DNA of 64,000 nt from Devosia sp. Leaf420 (GTDB lineage: Bacteria; Pseudomonadota; Alphaproteobacteria; Rhizobiales; Devosiaceae): the NCBI RefSeq assembly GCF_001425445.1, contig NZ_LMQU01000012.1:20278-84277 (forward strand). The letters run 5' to 3'. The position numbers were made by a program, and so were the translations under genes. Position 1 is the first letter of the stretch, and each line of letters begins with the position of its first letter. The notes under the pieces are model-generated. The model was given only the letters and a program-made list of their open reading frames with translations, was not told where the DNA came from and did no database searches. This document shows, piece by piece, positions 44,919-53,223 of this stretch.

Positions 44919-45385
44919 GATAAATCTTGCGCCCTAATTTGCCCCGGAATGGCGCAGCGGAGCGCCTGGGTGCGGGCGAGGATCTGCAGGAGGACGCGGT
45001 TGGCGATCTCCATTTCGGCCTTGTCCAGGTCCTCGATGAGTTGCCGGTTGAGGTCGCTGAGGAGCTTTGAAACTCTCCCGGCGATCACCTGGCCTGTCGT
45101 GGTCAGGACGATTTTCTTCGCCCGCCGGTCTTCGGGAGAGGGGATGCGCTGGATGTAACCAAGGGCCTCGATGCCATCGAGAATACGGACTGCAGTCGGA
45201 TGCTCAACGCCAAGATGATTGGTCACGTCAGCCTGGCTGGCGCCGGTTTCGAGTGGCAGCAGAAAATAAAGTACGCGGGCGCGCGCCGACGTGAGGTTCA
45301 TGTCCCGCAGATGGACATCGAACGAAGCGCTCAATTCCCTACTTAACCGGCTGACGGTTCTGAGCAGATCCAGCTCATCCACCAT
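44915..45385 (-). CDS. MarR-family regulator of the Emr-type pump
   Basis: 156 residues. A winged helix-turn-helix: TGASQADVTNHLGVEHPTAV (recognition region, about 52-71), RILDGIEALGYIQRIPSPEDRRAKKIVLT, then C-terminal dimerisation helices. It overlaps the emrB-like start by ATGA, so it is the first gene of marR-emrB-emrA and most likely represses it. AGGGAA lies upstream of the ATG, and a perfect palindrome sits at 45394-45410. Confidence 0.87.
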   Translation of the reverse strand: MVDELDLLRTVSRLSRELSASFDVHLRDMNLTSARARVLYFLLPLETGASQADVTNHLGVEHPTAVRILDGIEALGYIQRIPSPEDRRAKKIVLTTTGQVIAGRVSKLLSDLNRQLIEDLDKAEMEIANRVLLQILARTQALRCAIPGQIRAQDLS

Positions 45386-45393
45386 TTTGTTGT

Positions 45394-45410
45394 TCCCTAT
45401 AATGTAGGGA
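45394..45410. promoter_or_regulatory. MarR operator-like palindrome
   Basis: TCCCTA-TAATG-TAGGGA, a perfect 6-5-6 inverted repeat 9 bases upstream of the MarR start. The centre contains a TATAAT-like string, so regulator binding would block the promoter. Probable autoregulatory operator of the marR-emrBA unit. Confidence 0.65.
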
Positions 45411-45559
45411 GCTACATAAAATTGGGAATGAGGATCTGCAATGGCTCATTCTGCATGGTTGACATGCGCAGCGAACTGCTCCGCAAGCCGGCCTTGATGG
45501 CAGGCATGCCTCCTAACGGAGCTTGGACGGAAACATCCTCATCTCAAATGCAAAGAGGC

Positions 45560-46090
45560 TCAGCTCTTGCCACACCGGAGATAGAGGTCGAAGCCAGTCT
45601 TTTGCGTAATCATCAGGATGTCTTGGCTCGGGCGTATAACGGTCACGGGCCCATTATTTCTCTCGTTGTGGGCAATCACCGCTTCGCTCGGTGGGCGGTC
45701 CTCGTCGTAACCAAGGGCGCCATAAAAGCTCTCCGGTTCAATACCCAGCGTGTAGTTGCCAGTGTTGTTTCGCCGATATTGCCAATGCAGACCGGGCGGC
45801 GCATCGATGACGCCGATGTCGAAGCCATCAGCGACGCTTTCGATGGCCATGACCAGCGAGCGATCCTCTGCGCAGAACTGGGCCACCTTCGCCTCCAGCC
45901 CTGCATAGTTTCTGGCCTCGAGTTCGACATAGGCTGACATATTGGCCCAGACCCAGCGACCATCGATGTCGGACACGTTGTCTATCGTGTTCAGAGTTCT
46001 CTCGAGCTCAGCCATAGCGCTCTCTTCAGCGGCTGCCGGGGTTGTTGCGACGGCGAGGAGAGTGAAGAGCATATAGGGCACCAGCTTCAT
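45560..46090 (-). CDS. Exported hypothetical protein, paralogue of the gene at 46149
   Basis: 176 residues. Signal peptide KLVPYMLFTLLAVATTPAAAEE; AAGGAT ribosome site. The mature protein contains NVSDIDGRWVWANMSAY, VAQFCAEDRSLVMAI, GLHWQYRRNNTG, and ends DLYLRCGKS. The same layout (VSDI-acid-G-x-W, single mid-Cys, aromatic-Arg motif, C-terminal Tyr-x-Arg-Cys) recurs in the upstream neighbour, so the two arose by duplication. The two conserved Cys could form a disulfide. Function unknown. It is the distal gene of the unit behind the ECF-type promoter at 46717-46748. Confidence 0.8.
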   Translation of the reverse strand: MKLVPYMLFTLLAVATTPAAAEESAMAELERTLNTIDNVSDIDGRWVWANMSAYVELEARNYAGLEAKVAQFCAEDRSLVMAIESVADGFDIGVIDAPPGLHWQYRRNNTGNYTLGIEPESFYGALGYDEDRPPSEAVIAHNERNNGPVTVIRPSQDILMITQKTGFDLYLRCGKS

Positions 46091-46148
46091 CGCTATGTAT
46101 CCTTCCGGGTGTTGGGCTGTTCCGGGGCAAACGCAGGAATGAACAGGG

Positions 46149-46691
46149 TCATGTCGCGCAACGCCCGTAGATTTCGGTCCGATAGGGCTCAGCCAAGGCG
46201 ATCAAGTCTGCAGACACCCGGTAGAGGTTGACCTGGCTCGCGGCAGTTTGAAGGGTGCGTGCGCGCATCTCGGATCCGCGTTCGCCCTCTATCGCATCGA
46301 GACGGAGCATGCTGAAGAGTGCTGCCGGATCGAAGCTGCGGTGGAAGAGCGAACCGCTGATCCAATCGAAGCGATAGACCATGTCCCCACCAGAATTGGG
46401 TGCCGTCATCTCGAAGCTGCCTTCATCGATCTCGGTGATGATAGCCCCGCGCGACGGGTCATTGCCGCAGATGCGGTCGAGTAGGCTGGCGATGAGCCCA
46501 GGATCCGGATCGGCACCCTTGGCATTGGCCAAAGTGCTGAGAGGTAGCCACTCGCCCTCGATATCCGAGACAACGCCGGCCGCTGTTGGCTGACCGAAAA
46601 TCCTGTTGGCCAGAGCAAAGTTCTCTTCAATCTGACCATATGACGGGCCGGCAATGGCTGCGGTCAGGGCGAAGGCAAGTGCGATGCGCAT
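46149..46691 (-). CDS. Exported hypothetical protein, paralogue of the gene at 45560
   Basis: 180 residues from ATG 46691; the frame opens at 46718, but that lies inside the promoter's -10 element. Signal peptide RIALAFALTAAIAGPSYGQ. It has VVSDIEGEWLPLSTLAN, LLDRICGNDPSRGAII, GGDMVYRFDWISG and a terminal EIYGRCAT, the same sequence of motifs as the next gene, at low identity. No family recognised; probably a small periplasmic protein with one disulfide. First gene of a two-gene unit in the ECF regulon. Confidence 0.8.
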   Translation of the reverse strand: MRIALAFALTAAIAGPSYGQIEENFALANRIFGQPTAAGVVSDIEGEWLPLSTLANAKGADPDPGLIASLLDRICGNDPSRGAIITEIDEGSFEMTAPNSGGDMVYRFDWISGSLFHRSFDPAALFSMLRLDAIEGERGSEMRARTLQTAASQVNLYRVSADLIALAEPYRTEIYGRCAT

Positions 46692-46716
46692 GATCTGGTC
46701 CTTTTGTGTGTTGTCC

Positions 46717-46748
46717 ATAGGACGACGAGAACCAGCGGGACCTTGGTG
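46717..46748 (-). promoter_or_regulatory. ECF-type promoter of the 46149/45560 unit
   Basis: On the reverse strand: CACCAAGG, 16 bases, CGTCCTAT. One of eight copies of ACCAAG-N17-CGTCNYAT in this block. The -10 ends 25 bases before the start codon at 46691, leaving a short leader. Confidence 0.8.
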
Positions 46749-46787
46749 CCAGGCAGACTTTTTCGATCGGCGAGGCGATTTTTTGTT

Positions 46788-47153
46788 CTATGCACCAAGC
46801 GGCACGGCTATTTGTGCAATGGCGTCGACCTGATCGGCGGTAGCCAGCAGATAGTCCTGGAGCTGCACCACGGCATAGCTCATGGCGCCGGCAAAGAGCA
46901 GCAGGCTTAGCCAGATGAGCTGAAGAAATACCCGCTGCAGCGACCATTGGCGCCACCGGCAGATGCCCCATGCAATGATCAGGATTTGGTAGGCGGCCGG
47001 ATAGAGAAACAGCGCAGCCATTCCGACGGTATAGCCCTGTGATCCCGCGTCACCTTGGATCGCGGAGGCGCCCATGATCCAGGGCAGGAGCAATAAGGCG
47101 GCCCCAATGGCGATAGCGAGAGGAATGCCGTGGACGATCAAGCCGCGCCACAT
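46788..47153 (-). CDS. Hypothetical membrane protein
   Basis: 121 residues with three hydrophobic helices (about 8-30, 43-64, 78-100): GIPLAIAIGAALLLLPWIMG, GMAALFLYPAAYQILIIAWG, LQLIWLSLLLFAGAMSYAVV. Positive charges (RWRQWSLQR) lie between helices 2 and 3. The ATG shares one base with the stop codon of the preceding small ORF (TGATG), implying coupled translation. No family recognised. Unit behind the ECF-type promoter at 47280-47311. Confidence 0.7.
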   Translation of the reverse strand: MWRGLIVHGIPLAIAIGAALLLLPWIMGASAIQGDAGSQGYTVGMAALFLYPAAYQILIIAWGICRWRQWSLQRVFLQLIWLSLLLFAGAMSYAVVQLQDYLLATADQVDAIAQIAVPLGA

Positions 47154-47254
47154 CAGGGTGAACCCTCCAGAGCCAGAGCAGCAGATTGGCCGAGGATGTC
47201 AGACTTTACAGGATAGGAGACCCTGTCGGAGCGAGTGGCAATAACGAAGCGCAT
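47153..47254 (-). CDS. Candidate 33-residue small ORF coupled to the next membrane-protein gene
   Basis: MRFVIATRSDRVSYPVKSD... begins 18-20 bases after the expected transcription start of the ECF-type promoter at 47280-47311, with AAGG and GG ribosome-site options upstream. It ends TGATG-coupled to the membrane-protein gene. It could be a leader peptide that sets translation of the following gene, or chance. There is no homology by eye. Confidence 0.35.
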   Translation of the reverse strand: MRFVIATRSDRVSYPVKSDILGQSAALALEGSP

Positions 47255-47279
47255 GGGGCGACCTTTATATCCTTTAGAT

Positions 47280-47311
47280 ATGAGACGCCCGTGATCCAAA
47301 AAAGCTTGGTG
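47280..47311 (-). promoter_or_regulatory. ECF-type promoter of the 47254/46788 unit
   Basis: Reverse strand: CACCAAGC, 16 bases, CGTCTCAT. Its -35 faces that of the rightward promoter at 47319; only seven bases separate the two elements, so one RNA polymerase probably excludes the other. The last -35 base is C here, the only deviation among eight sites. Confidence 0.75.
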
Positions 47312-47318
47312 ATTATCC

Positions 47319-47350
47319 GACCAAGGTTTTGCGCGCGACGGGCGTCTCAT
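47319..47350 (+). promoter_or_regulatory. ECF-type promoter of the 47417/48346 unit
   Basis: GACCAAGG at 47319-47326, 16 bases, CGTCTCAT at 47343-47350. Same -10 as its divergent partner. The leader to the start codon at 47417 is the longest of the set, about 60 bases. Confidence 0.8.
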
Positions 47351-47416
47351 CTGAAACAGGGAGGGAAACGAAATGCTCGAAGCCCGGGCCGTTAGGGTCA
47401 ACTTCTGGAGCATGCC

Positions 47417-48349
47417 ATGACAATGCATGTCCTGCCTCTGCACCGCCGCGTGGTCGCCTTGATATTTCCTCTGATCATTGGGGGCATTGCCGTGCTGACA
47501 ACGCCAACCTTTTTCGAGGTTGGCTTGCCGTGGTGGCCACTGTTGATCCTTGGCCTGCCGGGCCTTTTGTCTTTGCTGATCTGCTATGAATATTGGAACG
47601 CAGCAATTGGCTTCGATTCAGAGCAGTTGCACTTTCGCAGCGTCGGCTATCAGGTAACGGCGCCTTGGCAGAGGGTCTCGGAGCGGATAACCGATGGCAA
47701 AGTGTCCCTTTATGTCGAGGCGTGCGAGCCGCGCTATCGATGGTGGCTTTGGATCATGCAGTCGGCACTGCATGTGTTCATGCCCCATCGCTCGCGCTAC
47801 GCCCACGGCTTGATGGCCTTAATCCCGCTTTACTGGTTCGCCTCGGCACCCGATGGCGCAGTGATGCAGGACTTCCGGAAGTACAGTGGCAACAGGGTAG
47901 GCTCGGCAGACAAGCTCAGCGCCATGCCTGACCTTGCGGAATTACAAAATGCCGCCATTCGCAGCATAGCGCACGACGTGATCAACCTGCAGGATGGAGA
48001 GTGGGAAGACCGGGAGTGGCGCTACCTGGCAGTCGATCACGAGGTCCTCGTTGCAGATGGGCGCCGCTCGAGCACGCAGGCCAAGGTCATTGCGCAAAGG
48101 CCTGGTGCCGAGTTGGAGGAATTGGGCTTTCGTCTCAGTCCGGAGAGCAAAGCGCATCTGTTGGCTCTGCGCGGGGCCATGGCGGAAGTCGACGGCAAGA
48201 TCTGGACCATCCTCGATATGACGGTTGATCACAGCGGGGAATATGATTTTACCTTTGGCTATGGTGCGCCGCCTCGACTGAATGGCGATCTCCTCCATAG
48301 CCCGCTGACTGGGCTTTTGGAGCGCTATCGAAAGGCCCGGTCCAAGTGA
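47417..48349 (+). CDS. Hypothetical membrane-anchored protein
   Basis: 310 residues with a GGAG ribosome site. Two N-terminal helices (about 12-30 and 37-56), then a soluble domain and another hydrophobic stretch near 130-142. The N-terminal soluble part (YWNAAIGFDSEQLHFRSVGYQ) looks like a membrane-linked PH-like sheet. The C-terminal 110 residues (ELQNAAIRSIAHDVINL, IWTILDMTVDHSGEYDFTFGYG) resemble immunity or YezG-like folds. This is only a guess. It ends GTGA-coupled to the DUF3137 gene. Member of the ECF regulon. Confidence 0.75.
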   Translation: MTMHVLPLHRRVVALIFPLIIGGIAVLTTPTFFEVGLPWWPLLILGLPGLLSLLICYEYWNAAIGFDSEQLHFRSVGYQVTAPWQRVSERITDGKVSLYVEACEPRYRWWLWIMQSALHVFMPHRSRYAHGLMALIPLYWFASAPDGAVMQDFRKYSGNRVGSADKLSAMPDLAELQNAAIRSIAHDVINLQDGEWEDREWRYLAVDHEVLVADGRRSSTQAKVIAQRPGAELEELGFRLSPESKAHLLALRGAMAEVDGKIWTILDMTVDHSGEYDFTFGYGAPPRLNGDLLHSPLTGLLERYRKARSK

Positions 48350-49269
48350 GCGGAGATATGGGCGGTGCGCTGGCCAGCGGGCTCGACCGGGACGAGACCA
48401 CAACGCTTTTGCGCAATGCCGAACCCCGCCGCATTGCCAATCTGGCTGCGAGCCTTAATCTGTGTGCAGGCATCTTCTTTCTGCTGCTAGGTAGCGCGCC
48501 CTTCGAGGGCAGTTTTTTGTGGCCGATCGTTGCCATTGTAGTCGCTGGCATGGCGTGGACCGTCTCAAATCATCTCTGGCGCGACATTGCCTTGGCGACG
48601 GTAGCGGAAACGATCTGCGTGCGCTGGGGGCAAAGCCAGTTCGCCAGCGGCTGGGGAACGGTCGGTATCGAGAAGTGGATGGCCGACCTTTTCAGCGAAG
48701 AAGGTATGCGCTTTACGGCATGGGAGAGCCAGGGCAAGCACAGGGATATCGCCTATCGGCTCAACGAGGCCACCATCTGGCGCCGCATGAGCACTCAAAA
48801 GCGCTACGAGACCTTTTACCTCATGGAGGTTCAAGTCGCCGTGCCGCACTCCTTTGCCGGCAGCATCGAACTGCGCCCCCACTCAAAATTCATGACCGGC
48901 GTCGATGATTTGTTCCGACAACTGTCCGGCGACGAGGTGCAAAGGCGCGTTATTTCGCCTCAGTTCGATGCGGTCTTCGATACGCTGGCCAGTCCCAATG
49001 CGGATGTGGGCAAGCTGCTGACACCGGGCTTCCAGCAAGCCATGCTCGCTCTGGCCAAACGCAATCCGCACTCATACGTGTCGGGAAGGTTCCAGCATGG
49101 CTGGTTCAGTTTCCGCCTGCCTATCCCGCATCTGGCGTTCTCCTCAGCCGGTCTCTTAAAGCCAATGGCCGCGCTGATTGATGATGTCGACACGCTCTGG
49201 TGGGATTTGACCATCCCACACCGGCTCATCGATAGCCTCACCGGGGATTACGAGGGGCCGCTCCGATAG
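48346..49269 (+). CDS. DUF3137-type membrane protein
   Basis: 307 residues from GTG 48346. Two helices near 30-52 and 57-78, then a cytoplasmic or periplasmic domain with the DUF3137 pattern: VEVAVPHSFAGSIELRPHSKF-like strands and FDAVFDTLASPNADVGKLLTPGFQQAMLALA (the mature-chain pattern of phe, Asp, then LLTP). Function is unknown; members occur beside LemA-like and envelope-stress genes. Second gene of the rightward unit in the ECF regulon; it converges on the anti-sigma gene with an 11-base gap. Confidence 0.75.
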   Translation: MSGDMGGALASGLDRDETTTLLRNAEPRRIANLAASLNLCAGIFFLLLGSAPFEGSFLWPIVAIVVAGMAWTVSNHLWRDIALATVAETICVRWGQSQFASGWGTVGIEKWMADLFSEEGMRFTAWESQGKHRDIAYRLNEATIWRRMSTQKRYETFYLMEVQVAVPHSFAGSIELRPHSKFMTGVDDLFRQLSGDEVQRRVISPQFDAVFDTLASPNADVGKLLTPGFQQAMLALAKRNPHSYVSGRFQHGWFSFRLPIPHLAFSSAGLLKPMAALIDDVDTLWWDLTIPHRLIDSLTGDYEGPLR

Positions 49270-49280
49270 TCGGGCTACGC

Positions 49281-50045
49281 TCATCCTGCCGGTTCGGCGA
49301 GGCGGCGTTCGACATCGGCCCTGTCGGCAGCGTTGGAGACGCTTTGGGAACGTTGGGGGTCGCGCGCATATTTGCCGTTGACCAGATGGTAGATGCGCCA
49401 GAACCGCACGTCGTTGACCCGAAATTGCACGGCCACGATATCCTTGTCTGGCTGGGCAAAGGCGGAAAGAAGCTCGACCTCCTCGCCCGGCATAATGCCT
49501 TGAACATCGATCGTCTGCTCGCCGGAAATCTCGGGCAGGAAAATTTCCAGGGCCGTTGCGTCCTGTCGTGTTCCGATGACGACGCCGTCACCCTCAAAAC
49601 GCGAGATTGTCTGGGGGATGGCGTCGATTGGCGCCTGGCTTCCCCCGGGGGATGGCTGCATGCCCATGCGCGTTCCGCTGTTGGACGGGGCATCTTCGGC
49701 AGGAAGTCCATCGCCACGCGACAGCGTGGTTGAGCCGGGTGGCGTCGTCACCGGTGCGTCGGCAACCGTGTCCCGTCCGCTTCCCGTCCCAACATTGTTT
49801 GGCAATAGACCTGGCGCAAACAGAAGCGCGACGACAAGAGCCGCGACGCCGACACCGACTGGTATCAGCCAGCGGACAGGCTGGCGGAACCAGTGGGCAA
49901 TGGAGTTGACGCTGGCTCGTGGCAAGGGGCTGCGGTTGGCAAAGGCTTCCCGGCTCTGCGCGATCGTTGCATGCATGACCGCTGGATCCGGCTCAGGATC
50001 GAGAAATTGCGGCATCCGCTCTAAGGGATCGCGATCGCTATTCAT
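49281..50045 (-). CDS. Probable anti-sigma factor (single-pass membrane protein)
   Basis: 254 residues from ATG 50045, ATGA-coupled to the sigma gene. About 70 polar N-terminal residues (cytoplasmic), one membrane helix near 72-92 (WLIPVGVGVAALVVALLFAPG), a Pro/Gly/Ser/Thr-rich linker and a periplasmic domain with repeated beta strands. It lacks the Cys/His ZAS zinc motif of many anti-sigma factors. The assignment rests on topology and coupling to the ECF sigma gene. Confidence 0.75.
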   Translation of the reverse strand: MNSDRDPLERMPQFLDPEPDPAVMHATIAQSREAFANRSPLPRASVNSIAHWFRQPVRWLIPVGVGVAALVVALLFAPGLLPNNVGTGSGRDTVADAPVTTPPGSTTLSRGDGLPAEDAPSNSGTRMGMQPSPGGSQAPIDAIPQTISRFEGDGVVIGTRQDATALEIFLPEISGEQTIDVQGIMPGEEVELLSAFAQPDKDIVAVQFRVNDVRFWRIYHLVNGKYARDPQRSQSVSNAADRADVERRLAEPAG

Positions 50046-50593
50046 AGCAAGTCCTTCAGCGACTTGCGCGCATTGTGGATGTGCCAGGAGACGGTCACTT
50101 CCTTGCATCCCATGATGACGGCTGCTTCTGCCTGCGAAAGTTGTTCGCCATAGACCAGCATTACGGCATCGCGCTGCTTGTCCGGCAATCGCCGCACAAT
50201 ACGCCAAATATCATCGACGCGCAGTTGGTCTTCCTGGTCGGGATCACTTTCGACCCGCGCCAGAGTCGCGACCGTCTCGATCTGCTTGCCCTGCCGTTCG
50301 CGGCTCCGCTGCAGGTCGCGGACGGCATTGAGTGTTACGCTATAGAGCCAGCTCGTGAACTTCGATCGCCCATCAAAGCGCGCGACCGCATCGGCCAGCC
50401 GCATGCAAACGGACTGGGTGACATCCTCCGCATCGCTTTTGTGACCGAGCCAACGGAAGGCGGTCTTGTAGATGAAGCGATAGTGCTCGGAAATCAGTCT
50501 TTCGAAAGCTTGTGCGTCGCCCGCTTTGACCCGCTTGATAAGATTTTCGGTCGTGTCGGACGGTTCTGAAATAGTCCCGTCAACAAGTCGCAC
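50042..50593 (-). CDS. ECF-family RNA polymerase sigma factor
   Basis: 183 residues from GTG 50593, preceded by GGGGGA; an ATG at 50680 has no ribosome site. Region 2 reads LIKRVKAGDAQAFERLISEHYRFIYKTAFRWLG, then DAEDVTQSVCMRLADAVARFDGRSKFTSWLYSVTLNAVRDLQR (about 15-95). Region 4 is RLPDKQRDAVMLVYGEQLSQAEAAVIMGCKEVTVSWHIHNARKSL (about 130-178), with a clear helix-turn-helix. There is no sigma region 3. It overlaps the anti-sigma gene by ATGA and is the fourth gene of a unit whose upstream promoter carries the ACCAAG/CGTC motif, so it probably transcribes itself. Confidence 0.92.
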   Translation of the reverse strand: MRLVDGTISEPSDTTENLIKRVKAGDAQAFERLISEHYRFIYKTAFRWLGHKSDAEDVTQSVCMRLADAVARFDGRSKFTSWLYSVTLNAVRDLQRSRERQGKQIETVATLARVESDPDQEDQLRVDDIWRIVRRLPDKQRDAVMLVYGEQLSQAEAAVIMGCKEVTVSWHIHNARKSLKDLL

Positions 50594-50720
50594 CCTGTCA
50601 ATTTCCCCCCATCTGCCCTTGGCAGTAATGCCATTGAAGCGAAATGGTTGTGGCAAAAATGAGATTTTCCCTTTTGCCATGAGCCGTTTGCAATTTTGGA
50701 GCGATAGCGAAAAGGCCGCC

Positions 50721-52325
50721 TCACTGCTCATTGGTGCGCATCCAATAGACCTGCCCATCAATGATGATCTCTTGGGGTCGGTCGGCGTCATGGCCTTCGA
50801 TCAGGGCCACGAAATGTCGCTCCTCGCCTTCTGGACCTTGAATCAACAGCGTGTAGCCATCGAACGAATAAGCGCCTGTCGCGACGTCATAGGCGCGTTT
50901 GCCTGAGGCGATGATGTAGGAGGTGCCGAAGCTGCCGGCGACGAAGCCACTGCGAGAATACCGTAGCTGGCCGTCACCCAAAAAGGCGTATTCGCGATCG
51001 CTGCGCACGCCACCCATGCCAACATTGAGGAGGTAATAGGTCGCGTTAAGAACTTGCCCCTCGGGCACCGGCATCAATCGCTTTGCTTCGGAGATATCGA
51101 TCGTTGACCCAACATCGAGTCCGCCGCTCTGGGTCAGCATGAGTTGGTCGGCCTCGTCTTTCCAGGTGAACCACCGGTCGGGTTCGCGCTGTCGGGACAG
51201 GTCGAGGTTCAGGTCTGTAAAGGCGAAATTCCATGCGTGGCGATAGGCAGTGCCATCGCGCAGCAGCACGTAAATGTCTTCGTCGCGCTGGGTGTAGCCG
51301 TTGCCAAAGCCATCCATGCGATTGGCAAACTCGGCGTCGTAGAGGACACGGTCGATATCGCTCAGGACGATGCCTGCGCCGGGAGCGCCATAGGCTTCAG
51401 CATAGTCGAGAGGACGGAGCATCAGGCCTCTACTCTCGTCGGCAACCGTTGCTCGGTCATTGTCAAATTGGCTGTCGTCGAGAACACGGCAATCATCGAG
51501 ACTGAGTTCGCCGCCCTCACGGTCTTCGCGCAGCCACCGGATTTGACCAATGACGACGCGTTCCGCGCCGATATCGCGTGCCATTGTTGCTTCCTGCTCG
51601 TCGCTGGCAAAGGACCGGCAGCTTGCAAGGAATGTCGATTGCTGATCGCCGCGCCATTCGCGCAACGTATCCGCGCTGGTAATCCTGCCGTTGATTGCTA
51701 GGGCAGGGCGCAGAGCCAGCCAGTTTTCTGCGTGATTTTGCCTGGCCTCGCGGAGGTCACGATCCTGCTCCGCGCCGCTTTTCGAGCCGATCTCGTCCAT
51801 TTTTGCAGCAAGCTCGGCCGAAAGGGCGATCAGCGACACCACTTCGAGTTCAGGGCTTGTTACCTCTGTCGGCGCTTCGGCCACGACGATCCCAAAGCTG
51901 TCGGCATTGCGCAGCAGGTAGCGGATGGGCCGGGCGATATCGAACATGTCATTGTCGTCGAGTGTGGCGCGGAGATCGCCGCAGACACTGCTATCCTTGG
52001 CGACATCATCATCGACCAGTGCCTTGGCCCGGGCTCTGTTGGCCTCAAGGTCTTCATCGAGGTCCGGCATAACCATCGCGGCTGAAGCGATAAGGCGCTC
52101 ATAGCCAGCGAGATCGACGCGGTGTCCCCATCCGGCGAGAGCATCTTGTCGTGCCTGTTGGCTATCTGGGAAGCGCGCATCGCAGGCCGAGAGATAGGCT
52201 TCTGCGACGATGGCGGCAGTCGCCGCCTTTCCCAGAGCATCCATGAAATCGGCGGCATCATCTCCCGATGCCGTCGTGGGTGCTATCAAAGCAACCCAGA
52301 ATGCCAGCGCACTCCGCACTATCAA
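50721..52325 (-). CDS. Large exported hypothetical protein
   Basis: 534 residues starting at TTG (overlapping the upstream stop codon) or at GTG six bases later. Signal peptide (SALAFWVALIAPTTASG). N-terminal two-thirds are helical with two Cys pairs (SACDARF and SVCGDL, SCRSF and LDDCRV). The C-terminal third looks like a beta domain with WFTWKDEADQLMLTQ, DGQLRYSRSGFVAGS and EIIIDGQVYWMR. No family recognised. It is in the sigma-factor operon, which hints that it may act in signal sensing or response. Confidence 0.75.
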   Translation of the reverse strand: MIVRSALAFWVALIAPTTASGDDAADFMDALGKAATAAIVAEAYLSACDARFPDSQQARQDALAGWGHRVDLAGYERLIASAAMVMPDLDEDLEANRARAKALVDDDVAKDSSVCGDLRATLDDNDMFDIARPIRYLLRNADSFGIVVAEAPTEVTSPELEVVSLIALSAELAAKMDEIGSKSGAEQDRDLREARQNHAENWLALRPALAINGRITSADTLREWRGDQQSTFLASCRSFASDEQEATMARDIGAERVVIGQIRWLREDREGGELSLDDCRVLDDSQFDNDRATVADESRGLMLRPLDYAEAYGAPGAGIVLSDIDRVLYDAEFANRMDGFGNGYTQRDEDIYVLLRDGTAYRHAWNFAFTDLNLDLSRQREPDRWFTWKDEADQLMLTQSGGLDVGSTIDISEAKRLMPVPEGQVLNATYYLLNVGMGGVRSDREYAFLGDGQLRYSRSGFVAGSFGTSYIIASGKRAYDVATGAYSFDGYTLLIQGPEGEERHFVALIEGHDADRPQEIIIDGQVYWMRTNEQ

Positions 52326-52663
52326 GAGCAGTCCCCGATGATGCGCTCAACCTGCAGCGTCCCGTCGACCAGCCTTCCCAGGATGGCGAGGCACTGATCG
52401 CTGGCCCATGCTTCCTCTATTCGGTTCGCGTCGGCTGTTGTTGCCTCGATCCGCGGCAAGGTTTCTTGCGCCCACAGAAGGTCCGATGGCCCGGCCTGCG
52501 CAGCTGCCGAAGCCCAGATTCCGCGCCACGGGCAGGGCGCCTGAACACAATAAATGCCGGTCTTGCCAACGAATAACCGTTCGCCGCCAGTTTCGGTGTC
52601 AGCAGCAAATGCAGGGCTTATGGCTGCAAAAAAGCCGAACAGCAGACCCAGGGCAAGACGCAT
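52322..52663 (-). CDS. Small exported Cys-rich hypothetical protein
   Basis: 113 residues with AGGAG upstream. Signal peptide RLALGLLFGFFAAISPAFA. The mature chain has a compact Cys motif YCVQAPCPWRGI (about 38-49), then Cys90 and a terminal Cys112, so four cysteines and two possible disulfides. Acidic helix between. I do not recognise the family. Second gene of the operon beginning at 53197. Confidence 0.75.
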   Translation of the reverse strand: MRLALGLLFGFFAAISPAFAADTETGGERLFVGKTGIYCVQAPCPWRGIWASAAAQAGPSDLLWAQETLPRIEATTADANRIEEAWASDQCLAILGRLVDGTLQVERIIGDCS

Positions 52664-52672
52664 CGTTCGCTC

Positions 52673-53197
52673 CTAGCGGTTTTCGAGGCCGTTGGCTTCG
52701 CGTTCCTTGGGAATGCTTTCGCGATTGGCCTCGACCTGTGCGATCAAACGTTCGAGGCCGTCGCGAACCTCCTTGAGTGTAGAAGCATGCTCCGTCTTGG
52801 ACGTGGTGGGATTGTCATTGGCCGCGTCCCATTCGAGCGCCCATTCCATCGCCGCGATCCATTCGTCGACATCGCCGGCGATATATTCATTGACCGGTTT
52901 TCCCACTTGTTCGCTCAAGGCGCTGAACAGGATGCCCTCGTCGCGCGCGTCGTCGCCGCCAGCGCTAATGAGGAAGCGATAGCGCAACTGGCCAGCATAC
53001 ATCCAATTGGCCGCTTCCTGCCCCTTGCCTTCGCCCAGAAGGCGCGAGGAGAGAATGTAAAGCGCTGCTGGGTGAAGCGCGCTCGCCTCTGCAACGATCT
53101 CGGCGCTACTCATATCTTCAAGGCTTTTCATATCCTGCGCCGGGGCGGCCGAGATCATTGCGGTCGCAAGCAGCAGGGAGATCAGCAGTCGTTTCAT
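52673..53197 (-). CDS. Small exported hypothetical protein
   Basis: 174 residues from ATG 53197; AAGGAT is upstream. Signal peptide KRLLISLLLATAMISAAPAQ. The mature part is helical: MSSAEIVAEASALHPAALYILSSRLLGEGKG and QEAANWMYAGQLRYRFLI resemble a Sel1/TPR-like helical pair; then an acidic stretch and a C-terminal coiled helix. No cysteines. First gene of the five-gene unit that includes the sigma and anti-sigma genes. Confidence 0.78.
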   Translation of the reverse strand: MKRLLISLLLATAMISAAPAQDMKSLEDMSSAEIVAEASALHPAALYILSSRLLGEGKGQEAANWMYAGQLRYRFLISAGGDDARDEGILFSALSEQVGKPVNEYIAGDVDEWIAAMEWALEWDAANDNPTTSKTEHASTLKEVRDGLERLIAQVEANRESIPKEREANGLENR

Positions 53198-53223
53198 GAT
53201 CCGCATCCTTTTGGTTCTGCCCA

